Positions 1 to 10,861 of a stretch of DNA of 64,000 bases are shown in pieces. The notes below the pieces were generated by a model that did not search any database, was not told the origin of the DNA, and was given only the letters and a program-made list of their open reading frames with translations. The translations under genes and the position numbers were made by a program. This DNA is from Mycocentrospora acerina (Eukaryota > Ascomycota > Dothideomycetes > Pleosporales), in assembly GCA_022701365.1 (NCBI GenBank), contig JAKUHH010000177.1, positions 868,001 to 932,000 of the forward strand. Reading direction: 5' to 3'. Position 1 is the stretch's first letter, and each line of letters starts with the position of its first letter.

Positions 1-141
1 AGGTTTGCGCTTACTTGACTTCGTGGCTGTGCGTTCATCAGTTAGGATGAAATTTTTGTCGGACTATAAACTCACATTGTAAGGAATCACATTTATGGTT
101 TGTCTTTTGTGCATCCAATTTGGAGAGTGTCTGTGATCTGA

Positions 142-741
142 TTAGCTGTGATGATAGATTGCAGAATAATCTGTAAGGCTTATTGCACGATAAGAGCCAC
201 TTCTTCTGCCTTTGATAGATATAAATGGTTCATAACAACTTACCTGTCCTTCCTGGAACCGAATTACAGGCATGTTGGGCATCTTGTATGCTAACCGTCT
301 CGCCTGATTGATCGCCGTTTTTCTCGCAAAGATAGCCTCGAACTTCTCTTTGAATAGAGGAATGATACTCTTCGCGATAAAACAATGAATCGGTACGGAG
401 TCAAGATCAGCATCATTCCTAGATAGTGGCTTCTCCGTGTGCATCTCAAATCGGCCCCCCTCGACCGTCAAGTAAGCATGGTAAACAGCATCACCTTCAT
501 CGGGGAAGATGACGTTTCCGAGATCGTAGCGGGTTGCACACTCTTTGAGTATGACATCTGTCAGTGGAGGTTGGATCCTACCATTCATATTGAAGTAGTG
601 TGGCGGTTCGGGGTTAGAGATACCATCAAGAAAACTGTCGAGGTGTTGGAGGTCTTTGAATCGGAGCTGATCACGCAAAATCAGAGCTCGCTTTTGTGGC
701 TTGTTCAAGTGGCTCAAGGTTGCCATTTCTAACATGTTCAT
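142..741 (-). CDS. Hypothetical protein, possibly first exon of a longer gene
   Basis: I do not recognise this protein. The open frame codes for about 199 residues from an ATG at 741, with a second in-frame ATG five codons later. It is a mixed, soluble-looking sequence with no signal peptide or membrane segment, and a basic stretch (KEKFEAIFARKTAINQARR) near residues 130-150. A perfect donor (CAG|GTAAGT on the minus strand, GT at 243) follows codon ...RFQEGQ. The frame may therefore be interrupted there, with the coding sequence continuing towards or past the left edge; if the intron is not used, the frame stops at 142. It lies in the same direction as the Rpt2 gene upstream of it. Its reality as a gene rests on ORF length, codon quality and the donor site only. 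Confidence 0.5.
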   Translation of the reverse strand: MNMLEMATLSHLNKPQKRALILRDQLRFKDLQHLDSFLDGISNPEPPHYFNMNGRIQPPLTDVILKECATRYDLGNVIFPDEGDAVYHAYLTVEGGRFEMHTEKPLSRNDADLDSVPIHCFIAKSIIPLFKEKFEAIFARKTAINQARRLAYKMPNMPVIRFQEGQVSCYEPFISIKGRRSGSYRAISLTDYSAIYHHS

Positions 742-1553
742 ATTGGTAGTGTTTCTCAGGGTGATGTTGATCCCATCAAGGTATGTTGCAAGTTGTCAGG
801 TACTGCGTTGAAAGTAGGTGGTTCAATTGGAGTTTGAGTTAATCTACTCTTTTCGCTTGTATACTCTGATAGCAAATACTCTTTTGCTAAGATATTAACA
901 GATAGGCAAGAGACAATGGTTTGGGAAGGATTGAAAGTATATATGTCTGAGTCAACAAACTAGACGCACGTCTATTACCTGTGCTACAGGGTTGGCGAGG
1001 TCGTGAATCAAGGTAAAGGTAAACCGCTGGCCTGCTCTTGAGATCACTACTACATTGTGCTAAAACTATTTATCAGGTTTAGCCAGCTTGACTGAAAAAA
1101 CACACTAAGCACGACTGTGTGCAACAGTGGGAACGGAGAACAGTTTGGTCGTATGGATTACATTATTAAGAATCAGAACAGGAGAGACAACGGAAGGATG
1201 CATGAAATTGATAACATCGCCATGTATATACAAACATGAGAGACGTGAAGCGTGATTACATGTCACCAAGGTAGGGCTGCTGTGCATAGCGGAAGGGAAG
1301 GGAATGTCGATTAGTAAGAGTGAGGATATGATTCATGAACGGCCACGAGAAGTATATGAAGCGATATGACGTTGTTCAGCTAGACTTTGGTGTAGTGTAC
1401 CAATTGTACTGCATGCTGTTCATGATCTTAGACCTCAACTGCAATGGTTATAGGTAGAAGTCTACTTGAGGAGCTTATTACAATCGTTTCCGATATATCA
1501 TAGCCAGCGTTAAAGCATCTTTGGTACCAACTCCAAAGCATCCCTAGTTGAGC
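742..1553. other. Intergenic spacer
   Basis: No convincing coding region is visible. The stretch should hold the promoter of the unknown minus-strand gene and the 3' untranslated region of Rpt2. The only open frame above 50 codons (1105-1287, minus) has no recognisable content. Confidence 0.6.
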
Positions 1554-3157
1554 TTACAAGTACAAGCCCTCTGGTTCACCCTCGCTCTTGGTCTTCAACA
1601 CTCGCTCTCTTGCAGCACGGAAGTCCTCCATCTGCACTCGCATTCTTCGCTCGCGGAGAGCCATCAGACCAGCCTCGGAGCAAATAGCCTTAATGTCAGC
1701 ACCAGAGAGATCATCTTTCTGACTGATGAACTCATCAAGGTCGACATCCTCGTTGAGCGACATCTTGGAGGTGTGAAGAGTGAAGATCTTCTTCTTTGTC
1801 GTTTCTACGAGTTTGTTAGTAAAGTGTGAGAGATATTGGCACGATCACACTTACGGTCGGGGTTTTCGAAGAGAATCTTTCGGTCAATACGACCAGGTCT
1901 GATCAGAGCAGGATCGAGAGTGTCGATTTTGTTGGTGGCCATGATGACCTTGACATCACCACGGTCGTCAAAACCGTCGAGCTGGTTGAGAAGCTCCAAC
2001 ATGGTTCGTTGGATTTCGCGTTCACCACCTGATGTGGACTCGTAACGTTTCGTACCGATAGCATCAATCTCATCAATGAAGACAATGGATGGCGCATTCT
2101 CAGCGGCAACCTGGAACAGTTGTCGCACAAGCCTGGGCCCGTCTCCAAGGTACTTCTGAATCAACTCGGATCCTACGATACGTAGGAACGTCGCACTGGT
2201 CTGGTTTGCGACAGCCTTGGCCAACAGTGTCTTTCCAGTTCCGGGCGCGCCGTAAAGGATGACACCTTTCGGTGGCTTGATACCCATCTCTTCGTACAGC
2301 TCAGGGTGCAGCAGAGGAAGTTCGACGGCCTCTCGCACTTCTTGAATCTGCTGCTCGAGACCACCAATATCCGCATACGACTCGGTAGGCGCCTTGTCCA
2401 ACTTCATCACGGATACAAGCGGGTCTGCGTCGTCTGTGAGTACACCCACGACCGACACAGACTTGTGGTGCAGCAGAATGCTGGCTCCAGGCTCCAGCAA
2501 GTCCTTGTCAACAAACGACATGATTGAGACGTAGTACTCGGGCCCTGTGGCGCTGGAAACGATGGCGTGGTCATCGTCGATAAGCTCCTCCAGGTTGCCT
2601 ACGCCCATGGGACTGCCGCGCATGTCATCGACCCGCGACCTCTCGTCCGCATTCCGGTCAGGATCCTCTGCGTTGACGTCTGCGGGCGCGTTGCCCTCCT
2701 TTACCGCTCGTGCCTTTCGGAGGCGTTCCTGGTTCTCGACGTATTCCTCCTCTAGCAGCAGGTGGTCGTGGATACGCTGCATTCGCAGATAGCGTAGTTT
2801 GCATCGTGCGGTCGGGTAGACAGTGGGCAACTTTGCGGCGGCGCTCGGCCCGGCAGCCTTCTTCTTCTTCCTGCCGATGCGGGTGGTGGGCTGTGGGGGA
2901 GGCTCGTACTTGGGCTTCTCCTTCTGTGGCGCAAGCAGACGTTAGCATCATCGTCATCACATAAGCAGCGGAACAGCGAGGCGACGTATAGAGTGAGGGG
3001 TCAAGTGGTGTGCTAGACACAGGAACTGGAGAGACATACCTTGTCTTTCTTGTTCTTGTCATCGCCGGGGGGGCCGCCGCCTCCAGCACTGGACTGCTGG
3101 TTACCCTATCTGTCGTCAGTACGCCGTCTGTAGTTCCGCAGGAGGCGAGCGCACCAT
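1554..3157 (-). CDS. RPT2: 26S proteasome regulatory subunit 4, AAA ATPase Rpt2
   Basis: This is one of six AAA ATPases in the base of the 19S regulatory particle, which unfold ubiquitinated substrates and open the 20S gate. I read four exons: 3155-3157, 3040-3105, 1855-2923 and 1554-1804, giving about 462 residues. The N-terminus reads MGNQQSS, the usual Rpt2 N-myristoylation context. Walker A (GAPGTGKT, near residue 248), Walker B (IVFIDEID) and the second region of homology follow, and the C-terminus is GLYL, the HbYX-type tail that docks in the 20S ring. It is about 20 residues longer than human PSMC1 because of an acidic insert (near residues 98-120) after the N-terminal coiled coil. The start codon lies alone in a 3-bp coding piece followed at once by an intron (3106-3154); I infer this because the MGNQQSS block has no ATG of its own. 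The gene is divergent from Ubc1. Confidence 0.95.
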
Positions 3158-3839
3158 CACGCTCGATCACACGGGGGAAGTGCAATATCCGCGCAGAGAG
3201 TCAAAGAAGTCTGGTTGGTCTGTCCGGGATGACGCGTATCCAGGCGAGAAGGATGGCAGAGGGCAAGTGGAAGGCGTGTTTGTCGTGTTGATGCTGGCCG
3301 CGATGGGCGACTCCGCCGGAGCTCGCATGCCAAGACGCTGTCACGTGGACAGACCCGAGTGACGCCACTCTGAGCTGTACCGCTCGGCGCGCTTCTATCT
3401 CACTTCCACAGGGTGCGGGACACGTAGAACACACCCGTACCACCATAAGTAGCACGAACCCCATCTTTGCTTAACATATACCTTGGAGCTGTTGTTCCTC
3501 CTACGAGCCTCAAGTGAAGCGGACCAGCGTGTTTCAGCCCCGCTCGCCTGGCCATCGAGCTCAAGCTCTCCATACCAGGTACTCTTCGCGATTCCTCACA
3601 TCAGCTCGTCTTCTGCGTAGGTACAGATCGGTTATACACCTCTTTAAGTACCTAGCGTTGGGCTGCGTAGAACCACCTCCAGCCTGTCTCGTTGACTCGT
3701 TCCCCACATTCTAAGCGCGTCCACAGCCCCAGGCTGACCGTTACCAAGGTTGACACCGACTTGCTGCCTACGCCCCAACACCCTCGTGCTCCCACCCTCC
3801 TCCCCAGAACCTGGCCACTTCCAAACTTCTTACACCACC
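3158..3839. promoter_or_regulatory. Shared divergent promoter region of Rpt2 and Ubc1
   Basis: About 680 bp separate the inferred start codons of Rpt2 (minus) and Ubc1 (plus). No other gene fits. Both promoters and 5' leaders must lie here. The proximal part before Ubc1 is C-rich and pyrimidine-rich, as is common near fungal transcription starts. I looked for the yeast proteasome control element GGTGGCAAA and did not find an exact copy. Confidence 0.6.
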
Positions 3840-4676
3840 ATGGCCTCCAACCGTACGAGACGTATCGCGAAGGAGATTGCCGACATCCAGAACGACCAGC
3901 TCTCCAAGATTGTCGTTGAGCCAGCGGGGAACGAAGATGACCTCACACATCTTCGCGGCCAGTTCTACGGGCCGCCCGACACACCATACGAGGGTGCTAC
4001 ATACCACGTAGACATCAAGATCCCAAGCGAATACCCATTCCGACCGCCAAACATGCGGTTTGAGACAAAGATCTGGCACCCCAATGTCAGCTCGCAGACA
4101 GTGAGTCTGGGAACACACAAGGAATATGAGCGATACTAACCAGACAGGGCGCTATTTGCTTAGACACGTTGTCTTCTCAGTGGTCTCCAGTACTCACCAT
4201 CAAATCCGCCCTTATCTCCCTCCAATCCCTTCTTAGCACACCCGAACCAAAAGACCCACAAGACGCAGAGGTTGCTAGCATGCTAATCCGGAACCCCGCC
4301 GAGTTCGACCACAAGGCCCGCGAATGGGCTGTCACGTACGCTGGGGCGCCCAAGAAGGAGATTGCCGAGGGCAGTGGAGGAGCCACAGCAGAGTCGATCA
4401 AGCAGAAGCACCAACAGGCCAAGGACAACGAGAATAAGATCAAGCTTGCCGCGTATGTGATTGTGAGCCTAAATGAGAGTCCCTTTACTAATTACTTGTA
4501 GATACCACGGTTATAACAAGGATCTTGTTGACCGTTTTGTTGCCATGGGTTTCGACGTTGAAGCAGTCGTCGCATCCTTTGAGTATGTGGGCATCGACAA
4601 GATGGGCGGCGAAGACTACGAGCTGGAAGAGGCTTATATGGGTGATATCACTGCTCGTCTATTCGGCGAGGCATAG
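3840..4676 (+). CDS. UBC1: Ubiquitin-conjugating enzyme E2 with C-terminal UBA domain (Ubc1/UBE2K type)
   Basis: This E2 accepts ubiquitin from E1 and extends chains, classically K48-linked, for proteasomal degradation. Three exons (3840-4100, 4148-4452, 4502-4676) give 246 residues. The UBC fold occupies roughly residues 1-150. The HPN motif (HPNVSS) lies just before the first intron, and the catalytic cysteine is in GAICLDTL right after it, near residue 91. A linker rich in Lys, Glu and Gln leads to a C-terminal UBA domain with the diagnostic VAMGFD core. That two-domain layout separates Ubc1/UBE2K from other E2s. The first intron has an ACTAAC branch site a few bases before its acceptor. 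The ATG at 3840 follows a C-rich leader in a CACCATGGC context. The gene converges with the Alt a 1-like gene downstream. Confidence 0.95.
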
Positions 4677-5063
4677 GCAACAGGGCATTACGACAAACAC
4701 ACTTGAACAGTTTTGCAGGGCGGCTCATTTATTTTCCAACGGAGTATGGGTGTGGAGCACAAGAGCAGATGAAGAACTTTTCAAAGAGGAGAACTGGCGT
4801 TTCATTCACAGCGTACATCTCTGTCATCAGCGACAGGTGGCAGATACTGTTGAGCTTAGGTGCGTTGCATTGTTTTTCTATGACAGGAATCCCATGTCAT
4901 GGTTCATATCCTTTTTTTCCCCACAGCAGCACCCAGCCCAAACATCACAATCAGCAAAAACACTCGGTATGAGTAGTTAAACAAATAACATTAAGATTAT
5001 CTATCCCAATCTACTTGCCCCTGTGTTGAAGGACTGTTCACTGCATCCCAAATAACAAGGCAT
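4677..5063. other. Convergent 3' spacer between Ubc1 and the Alt a 1-like gene
   Basis: This stretch holds the 3' ends of two convergent genes. Open frames across it (for example 4703-4972, plus) are extensions without recognisable content. I see no separate gene. Confidence 0.6.
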
Positions 5064-5534
5064 CTAAGCAACAGCCTGGGTAACCTCGACAGTCGCCTCA
5101 CCGGTGAAAGTACGTCCAACAGCATCGCTGACCAAAGTCAAAGGCGCCTTACCATACAGGGTAGTCAGCTCCTGCAGCTGAATAGTCTGCTGAACAGAAA
5201 TGACTGTGCAAAGGTTAGCATGGATTCACAGCGCATCGTTCACTCATTCATTGATCAACTTACCACTGCCATCGAACTCGTAGCTGAAAGCATCATTGTC
5301 GCAGCTGCTGGTCTCCTTGGGGTCTGCAGCAGGGTTGTACTCGTACTTGCATGTGCTGGTCTGGGCCTCGGTGGTGTCGCTGGAGTAGGTGGCAACGACT
5401 TTGAGTGAGTTGTAGCCGTTGGCGTAGGCGGACTTGGAGACGGATACGTCCCAGGAGCCGTAAGTGGAGCGGGGGAGGACGGCAGCGAGGCTGGTGGCGC
5501 TAAGAGCGACGAGAGTGGCGAGGGTGAACTGCAT
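5064..5534 (-). CDS. Small secreted Alt a 1-like (AA1-like domain) protein
   Basis: Two exons (5264-5534 and 5064-5203, 60-bp intron with consensus ends) give 136 residues. The ATG at 5534 is chosen over an in-frame upstream one because it opens a clean signal peptide (MQFTLATLVALSATSLAA), with cleavage expected around residues 18-22. The mature part has two cysteines 17 residues apart in STCKYEY...SSCDNDAFSYEFD. This matches the spacing and the C-x-(N/D)-x-F-x-(D/E)-F pattern of the first disulfide in the Alt a 1/PevD1 beta-barrel family. The second cysteine pair of Alt a 1 is absent. Family members are secreted, found mainly in Dothideomycetes, and reported as allergens or elicitors; the function of this one is unknown. 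A TATTTAATA element about 125 bp upstream (5658-5666) may be the TATA box. Confidence 0.75.
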
Positions 5535-7208
5535 AGTGACGGTAGGTTGATTGGTTGGGTACGTGTGTGAGTGATTGAGCGAGTGTGGTGGCTTGTGTAG
5601 AGGTAGTTGTTGATGGTTTGAAGGTGATGATGATAATCTCAACCGGCAACGAATGAGTATTAAATACGTTTATTGAATAACACCGAGATGGAATTCATGC
5701 GTTGTGAGGTCAGGATATCCACATCTTCCATCTCCTTTCTCGTGTCTTTAGTCAGTCCACATGTGTTTCCGGAAATAGGTCACAACGCAGGGTAGCAACC
5801 TAGTGAAGATCGCCGACTAGGATGGGAGGACCAAATTAGCAGCCGGTGGACTTCCTGCCATGACTTGTTGTTCAGTGCATAGAGGACGTGAATCAAGAAT
5901 CCTCGTATTCTTACGTGGTGGATAGGGCTTGTGAGAGCGGCCGTTGTCCATCCTTGCTGTTTTTCGCCACCGACCTTTGTACATGCTATTCACCTTTCGG
6001 AAGGCCTCGACCGTCTCTTGCACTGGGAACTTCAGTTTTGTACATGTCGCATCGCATAAGCATCAACCATCAAAAGTTAAGCTTCGTGCCACAATAGCTT
6101 GACTTCCAAATAAGAGAAGTTGGCGTAGAAATCCCCGAGGCTAGCTAACGGGAATGGCGTCGCCTTCATGCATACTAATCAAGGAACGGCACGGTCCCCT
6201 CGGCAATAATGCAACGTCCCGTACAAGTGAATAGTCAACATTCAAATTTCGTATGGAAAGTGGAGGTGTAGACTGACAAGAGTTATCGATAGGATGTAAC
6301 GGCAGGCCCGCTATTATGACGGAAGGGGAAGGTGTGATGTCACTGCAACGGATGAGTGGAAGAGTAAACTGGAACATTTCCACGTATATGCGGTCCACAA
6401 GGCATCTCATTTGTAATGTGTTTGCCGTCTTTACATTTTATTTTTCCGTGCGCTGAGTTTCATTCCACCACGCTGTCAACCATCAATATCTTCCCCCTTT
6501 TTTCAATTCCCTCGACTAACGACTCCTTCCAACTACCCAAACTCTTATATTGGCTAGATATCCGTTCCCTCCACAGAGAGAAATTTTTGTGTCGAAATCA
6601 TACTCACCCCCGTATTTTTAAACATGGCGAGTACATAGGAGGTATGTATGCACCCTGCACAAGTGCGTGCGGAGCGGGGACCAGAATACGAAGCCGTAGC
6701 CAACAACAACAACGGATGAGCAAAGTCAACGTGCGGCGAGTACATAATTTCCAAAGCATTGTTCTCCTAGTGGCGATGGATTACGCATAGACGATGTTAT
6801 TCCTGTAAAGAATTGCACTGTTTGTTCAGAAGGGATTGGATAGAGATAAGTTCCTCGATGTTGCACACGCCCAAGATATTTCCTCCATGAACATAACACA
6901 AAAGGATATCATCAGAAGAGTCCCACCAATCCATAAAGATTCATCCATTCAATGCCCCACCCCCCAGCACAACTTCCCCTCAAAAAAAAAACAGTTAGTC
7001 AATCCATACAAAACCCAACTCCCACACCGCCCGCCCATCAATCAATCAATCAACCAACCAACCAAACCACCGAGCTTTCCCCATCCATCCATCCACCTCT
7101 CTCTCTCTCCTCACCGCCGAGAACCCCATCTACCCACTCCACTCCTCCTCTCCTCTCCTTTTCCCCTTGGAGACATCAACGTGTGCATCACCTCCATTTC
7201 TACCTCTA

Positions 7209-7259
7209 GTTCCACTTCCACTTCCACTTCCACTTCCACTTCCACTTTCACTTCCACTT
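7209..7259. repeat. CCACTT hexanucleotide microsatellite
   Basis: About eight near-perfect copies of a 6-bp unit (ttccac register), with one copy carrying a T insertion or substitution (ctttcac). It lies in the C-rich tract just before the assembly gap. Confidence 0.85.
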
Positions 7260-7287
7260 CGCCTTCTCACCCAAAACAAATTTAACT

Positions 7288-7526
7288 CCCCCCCCCCCCC
7301 CCCCCCCCCCCCCCCTCTTNNNNNNNNNNNNNNNNNNNNNNNNNNNNNNNNNNNNNNNNNNNNNNNNNNNNNNNNNNNNNNNNNNNNNNNNNNNNNNNNN
7401 NNNNNNNNNNNNNNNNNNNNNNNNNNNNNNNNNNNNNNNNNNNNNNNNNNNNNNNNNNNNNNNNNNNNNNNNNNNNNNNNNNNNNNNNNNNNNNNNNNNN
7501 NNNNNNNNNNNCCCCCCCCCCCCCCC
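7288..7526. other. Poly-C tracts flanking a gap of N bases
   Basis: A run of about 28 C ends at 7315, N bases fill 7320-7511 (192), and another run of about 15 C follows. The gap is probably a homopolymer-driven assembly or sequencing break; the true length and content are unknown. Confidence 0.95.
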
Positions 7527-7935
7527 TCAACCGTCCTTGTTTGTACTAGCTTGGGAAATATTGATAGGCATAGATCCTACCAGTCTACTCTTATTGTGGA
7601 TGAGTTGTCCTTTCTACATATAGAAAACTCTCGTTCTGTCTCTCTCTCTCTCGCGTCCAACATTCCCATCTGGTCCAACATCAACGCCTAGCTGGAATCG
7701 ATCAAAGAGATTAAAAAAAAAAGTGAAGAAAAATTACTTTATTCGTGGACAAAAGGTAACCTCGAATTGATTCAAGAAAAACCCCATCTTTCTAGGACTA
7801 GTGGCTGCTTTTGTGTATTCCCCTCAGTCCAACCATGCATGACCTATATATGTAATACGCGATCCAGCCGCCATATTCCATACCATACCATTCGAATCGC
7901 CTTTCCTCCCCTTTGTCGAGCCATATCAAAAGCCG

Positions 7936-10861
7936 TTACTTTTCCACCGCGACAGGCGTCCCGCTCCGACTCAGCACGCTCGCGGAGCTACCCGTTCGGT
8001 TCAAAGGGGTGACACTCCGACTCCTCTCACGTTCTCTCTCCTTCTCCCGATCCTCAATCTTGACTCTCTCCCTCGCCTCCTCGACCAGTCTCTTCGCTTC
8101 ACGCACGTTGCGCATAGTCCTACTAAGCCGGCCCTCCTTGCCCTCCTGCAACTTCTGCAACTCGCCCCGTGCCTCGATATCCTCTTTGGTCTTCTGGACG
8201 AAGCTCTTGAATCCACCCTTGAGGTCACGGCGTAAATCCTGTCCGTCGTCGAAGATGCAGTCGTTGTCACGGATCGAGTTTAGGTTTTCGACGCGTCGGG
8301 TGAGATACAGAGTTGGGCGGCGGTTTTGATATTGATCTTTGCGTTGGGCAATGATGCGTTGAACTTCTTCTTCGTAGGCGGTTTCGTAGACATTCAAGTC
8401 CACATTCGACGGGGATTCCGAGACGACGCACGAGTCTTCGGGTGTGGGTTGATAATCTTCTCCGGTACCGATGTTGAGGAAGAGGGTATCCTCCAGTGGG
8501 TCGTGGGCGTGTCCTTTGCCGATAGTGGGCGTAGAGGGTCCCGAAGAAGCTGAGGCACCAGGTATGGAAATTGGTTGAGAAGGTATGGGTCGGCGCGACA
8601 TGCTTTCATGTATCAATTTACTACCGGCAGAGTCTAGAGGTTGTGGTGTGCTCGGGCTGCTATGCGTGGGAGTTGTAGCTGCTGACTGCTTTCCCGTTTC
8701 TTTTCGGAATCCCGTTCTTGTAAAAGACGCGTCGTTTATATTCTGGGGGGTTTTGCGGTTGTAACTGTCGACGCTTATGTCCCGATGTACGCCCTCTGTA
8801 GTCAGTGCTCCTTCAACAGCCTGCCGGTCATGTGTATCTTGCGATTTCGATTTCCGTAGTGCCGAAGGTCGCATGGATAGTGGCGGCTGGACAATTCGTG
8901 AAGATCCGCCCAACATACCCTCCAAACGTTCTGGTCGCCTTCTAAACAGTAACTGCTTGAAACGTTTGACGGCTCGGACCTGTTGATGGTTAGCACATTA
9001 CAGTCTAACCAATTTCTTTTTCAGGAAGGGTCAGCTTGCACTCACGACCGTGACTAAATGGCCCATGTTCCCAGTAATAGCAGCGTTAACTTCTTCGTCA
9101 GTGGGAGGATCTAAGATGACGGCCACATTGTCAGACTTGGGTAGTAAAGGGTCAGTGCCTTGTCGCGTGACCCATGGGTGTTCCTGTACATGTCAGCAAA
9201 GAAGAGTGCACGATGCAAATAAGTGCAGCTTACTCTCAACTGATCCATGGTGATTCGTTTCTTTGGGTCTTTTTCCAGCAACTTTTGAAGGAGGTCTTTG
9301 AGGGCGCTATCGCAGGGACCGTCAAAATCTAAATCGTCTTCCCGTATCGCTTCATACAGCTCGATCATGCCATGTTTTTCAAATGGTATCCTGCCAAAGA
9401 CGAGGCAATACAGCGTACAGCCCATGGACCAGATATCTGCCGCCTTTCCCGAAACGCGGCCATGTTTGGCGACGCACAATTCGGGTGGCATGAAAGCCGG
9501 CGAACCAGCAGATTTGGCGGTTTTCATGTCGCCTTCTTTATCGAACATCTCTGATACACCAAAGTCGGAGATTTTAAGCACATCGTCTTCCATGATGAGG
9601 CAGTTGTCCGGCTTGATATCTCGGTGTATGATTCCTTGGGCGTGAACTACTCGACATGTCAGTTCTCAATCTTGTCAAGCTCTGCGCAAGACCTACGGTA
9701 TTCCAGGCCCAGTATCATGTCTCGAAACCAGCACCGGGACTGTTCTTCCGTGTATGGATCGGCACGCTCCTCGAGGCCTACCTGCATGACGACGCCCTTT
9801 TTGCACATTTCCATGACCATGTACAGCGAGTCTTCCTCTGGGTCGTCGAGCACCTCGAAGAGCGCGACGAGATTCGGATGGTTGAGCTTCTTCATGATGG
9901 CGATTTCCTCCTTGATCAGCTCAAAGGCATTGTTCTCTTCAAAGGACGAGTGCCGGTGTAGGGGCGAGTTGAATCCAATGCCGGCAGGGAGGGCGCGCCG
10001 GCGTCCCGGTCTGCGGAGGAGGTTGGACTGGGCGCGCTTCCGTAGACGAGACTTTGAGAATTCTTTGACAGCCTGCACGCCAGCGTGTCAGCGGAAGGCA
10101 CTCTTTTGTCATCGTTGGTAGACGGGCATTCTAGCCCCTGCGCTGGGCTGTTGGAAGCTAGAGGATTGGTGACCTCACATATTCTTGGCCATACTGGTCC
10201 ACAGCAAGATGGACGGACCCAAAGGAGCCACGGCCTATTTCCTGCTTTATCCAATACTGGTTGATGCGGTGCTGGGCGGTGCCGTCATCTTCGCTGTTGC
10301 TGTACTCGGAGCGCGCATTGAGCGTTTCCTGTAGGCCTGGTCAGACTCTGGGTTGTATACTCGTTTGTGTGTCCATGTTTGGTGTTGTAGAGATTTGAAT
10401 GGTAGAAAGCATTTCTTGCTCTCCTTTTTTCTTTGTTTCTTTCTTTTTTCTCTCTCACTCTCTGTCTCCCTCTCCATGGCCATGGCTTAGCTCGAGTGCA
10501 TGTTTCCATACGAGGGGAGTAGGTGGTGACATGCAGGCCTAGCTAGGCCAGGAGGGGGACTAGCTGCTGTCTAGCCATGTGGCTTTCGGGGGGGGGGGGC
10601 ACTCGCACCTTTACGTGTCTATTGGAGGAGGCAGCTCGGCTGTGGTGTCGCAACGGGCTTTGGTATGTGGGTGTGGACCTGTAGGGGCGTCAGGACCGCG
10701 GCGTCGGCACATCCAAAGGCGAGGGCATACATGAACTTGATGGGTTGTGGGCGCCCGGGCACGCCAGCTGTGGAGAGGTCGAGGGTGGGTGTCGAGGTGT
10801 AAAATGTAGGGACGTCCGACTCGGAAGCGAGCCTGGAGGGAGGTGCAGGGGAGTGTGACAT
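7936..10861 (-). CDS. CaMKK-type serine/threonine protein kinase (Ssp1/CmkC-like)
   Basis: The catalytic domain is read over exons 10179-~10333, 9697-10072, 9234-9646, 9046-9183 and 7936-8979, joined by introns of about 50-106 bp. Seen are the glycine loop (GRGSFGSV), the VAIK-type lysine (AVKEFSK), the catalytic loop HRDIKPDN, DFG, and an activation segment with SAGSPAFMPPEL. The insert rich in Arg and Pro after the lysine (LRRPGRRRALP) is typical of Ca2+/calmodulin-dependent kinase kinases. Fungal members (S. pombe Ssp1, Aspergillus CmkC) phosphorylate AMPK- or CaMK-type targets. A long Ser/Pro/Arg-rich C-terminal tail of about 350 residues follows and ends GTPVAVEK. The first coding exon is uncertain. 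The exon starting GAAACGCTC has an in-frame stop just upstream, so an intron must precede it. The frame MSHSPAPPSRLAS (from 10861) is my candidate N-terminus, but its donor is not clear. The gene is divergent from Bet5. Confidence 0.8.

Larger units (their letters stand above)
5535..7935. other. Intergenic region with low-complexity tracts and an assembly gap
   Basis: About 2.4 kb without a convincing gene. It contains the promoter of the Alt a 1-like gene, C-rich low-complexity sequence (6950-7290), a CCACTT hexamer array, runs of C around the N gap, and the probable 3' untranslated region of the kinase gene that ends at 7936. Confidence 0.6.
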
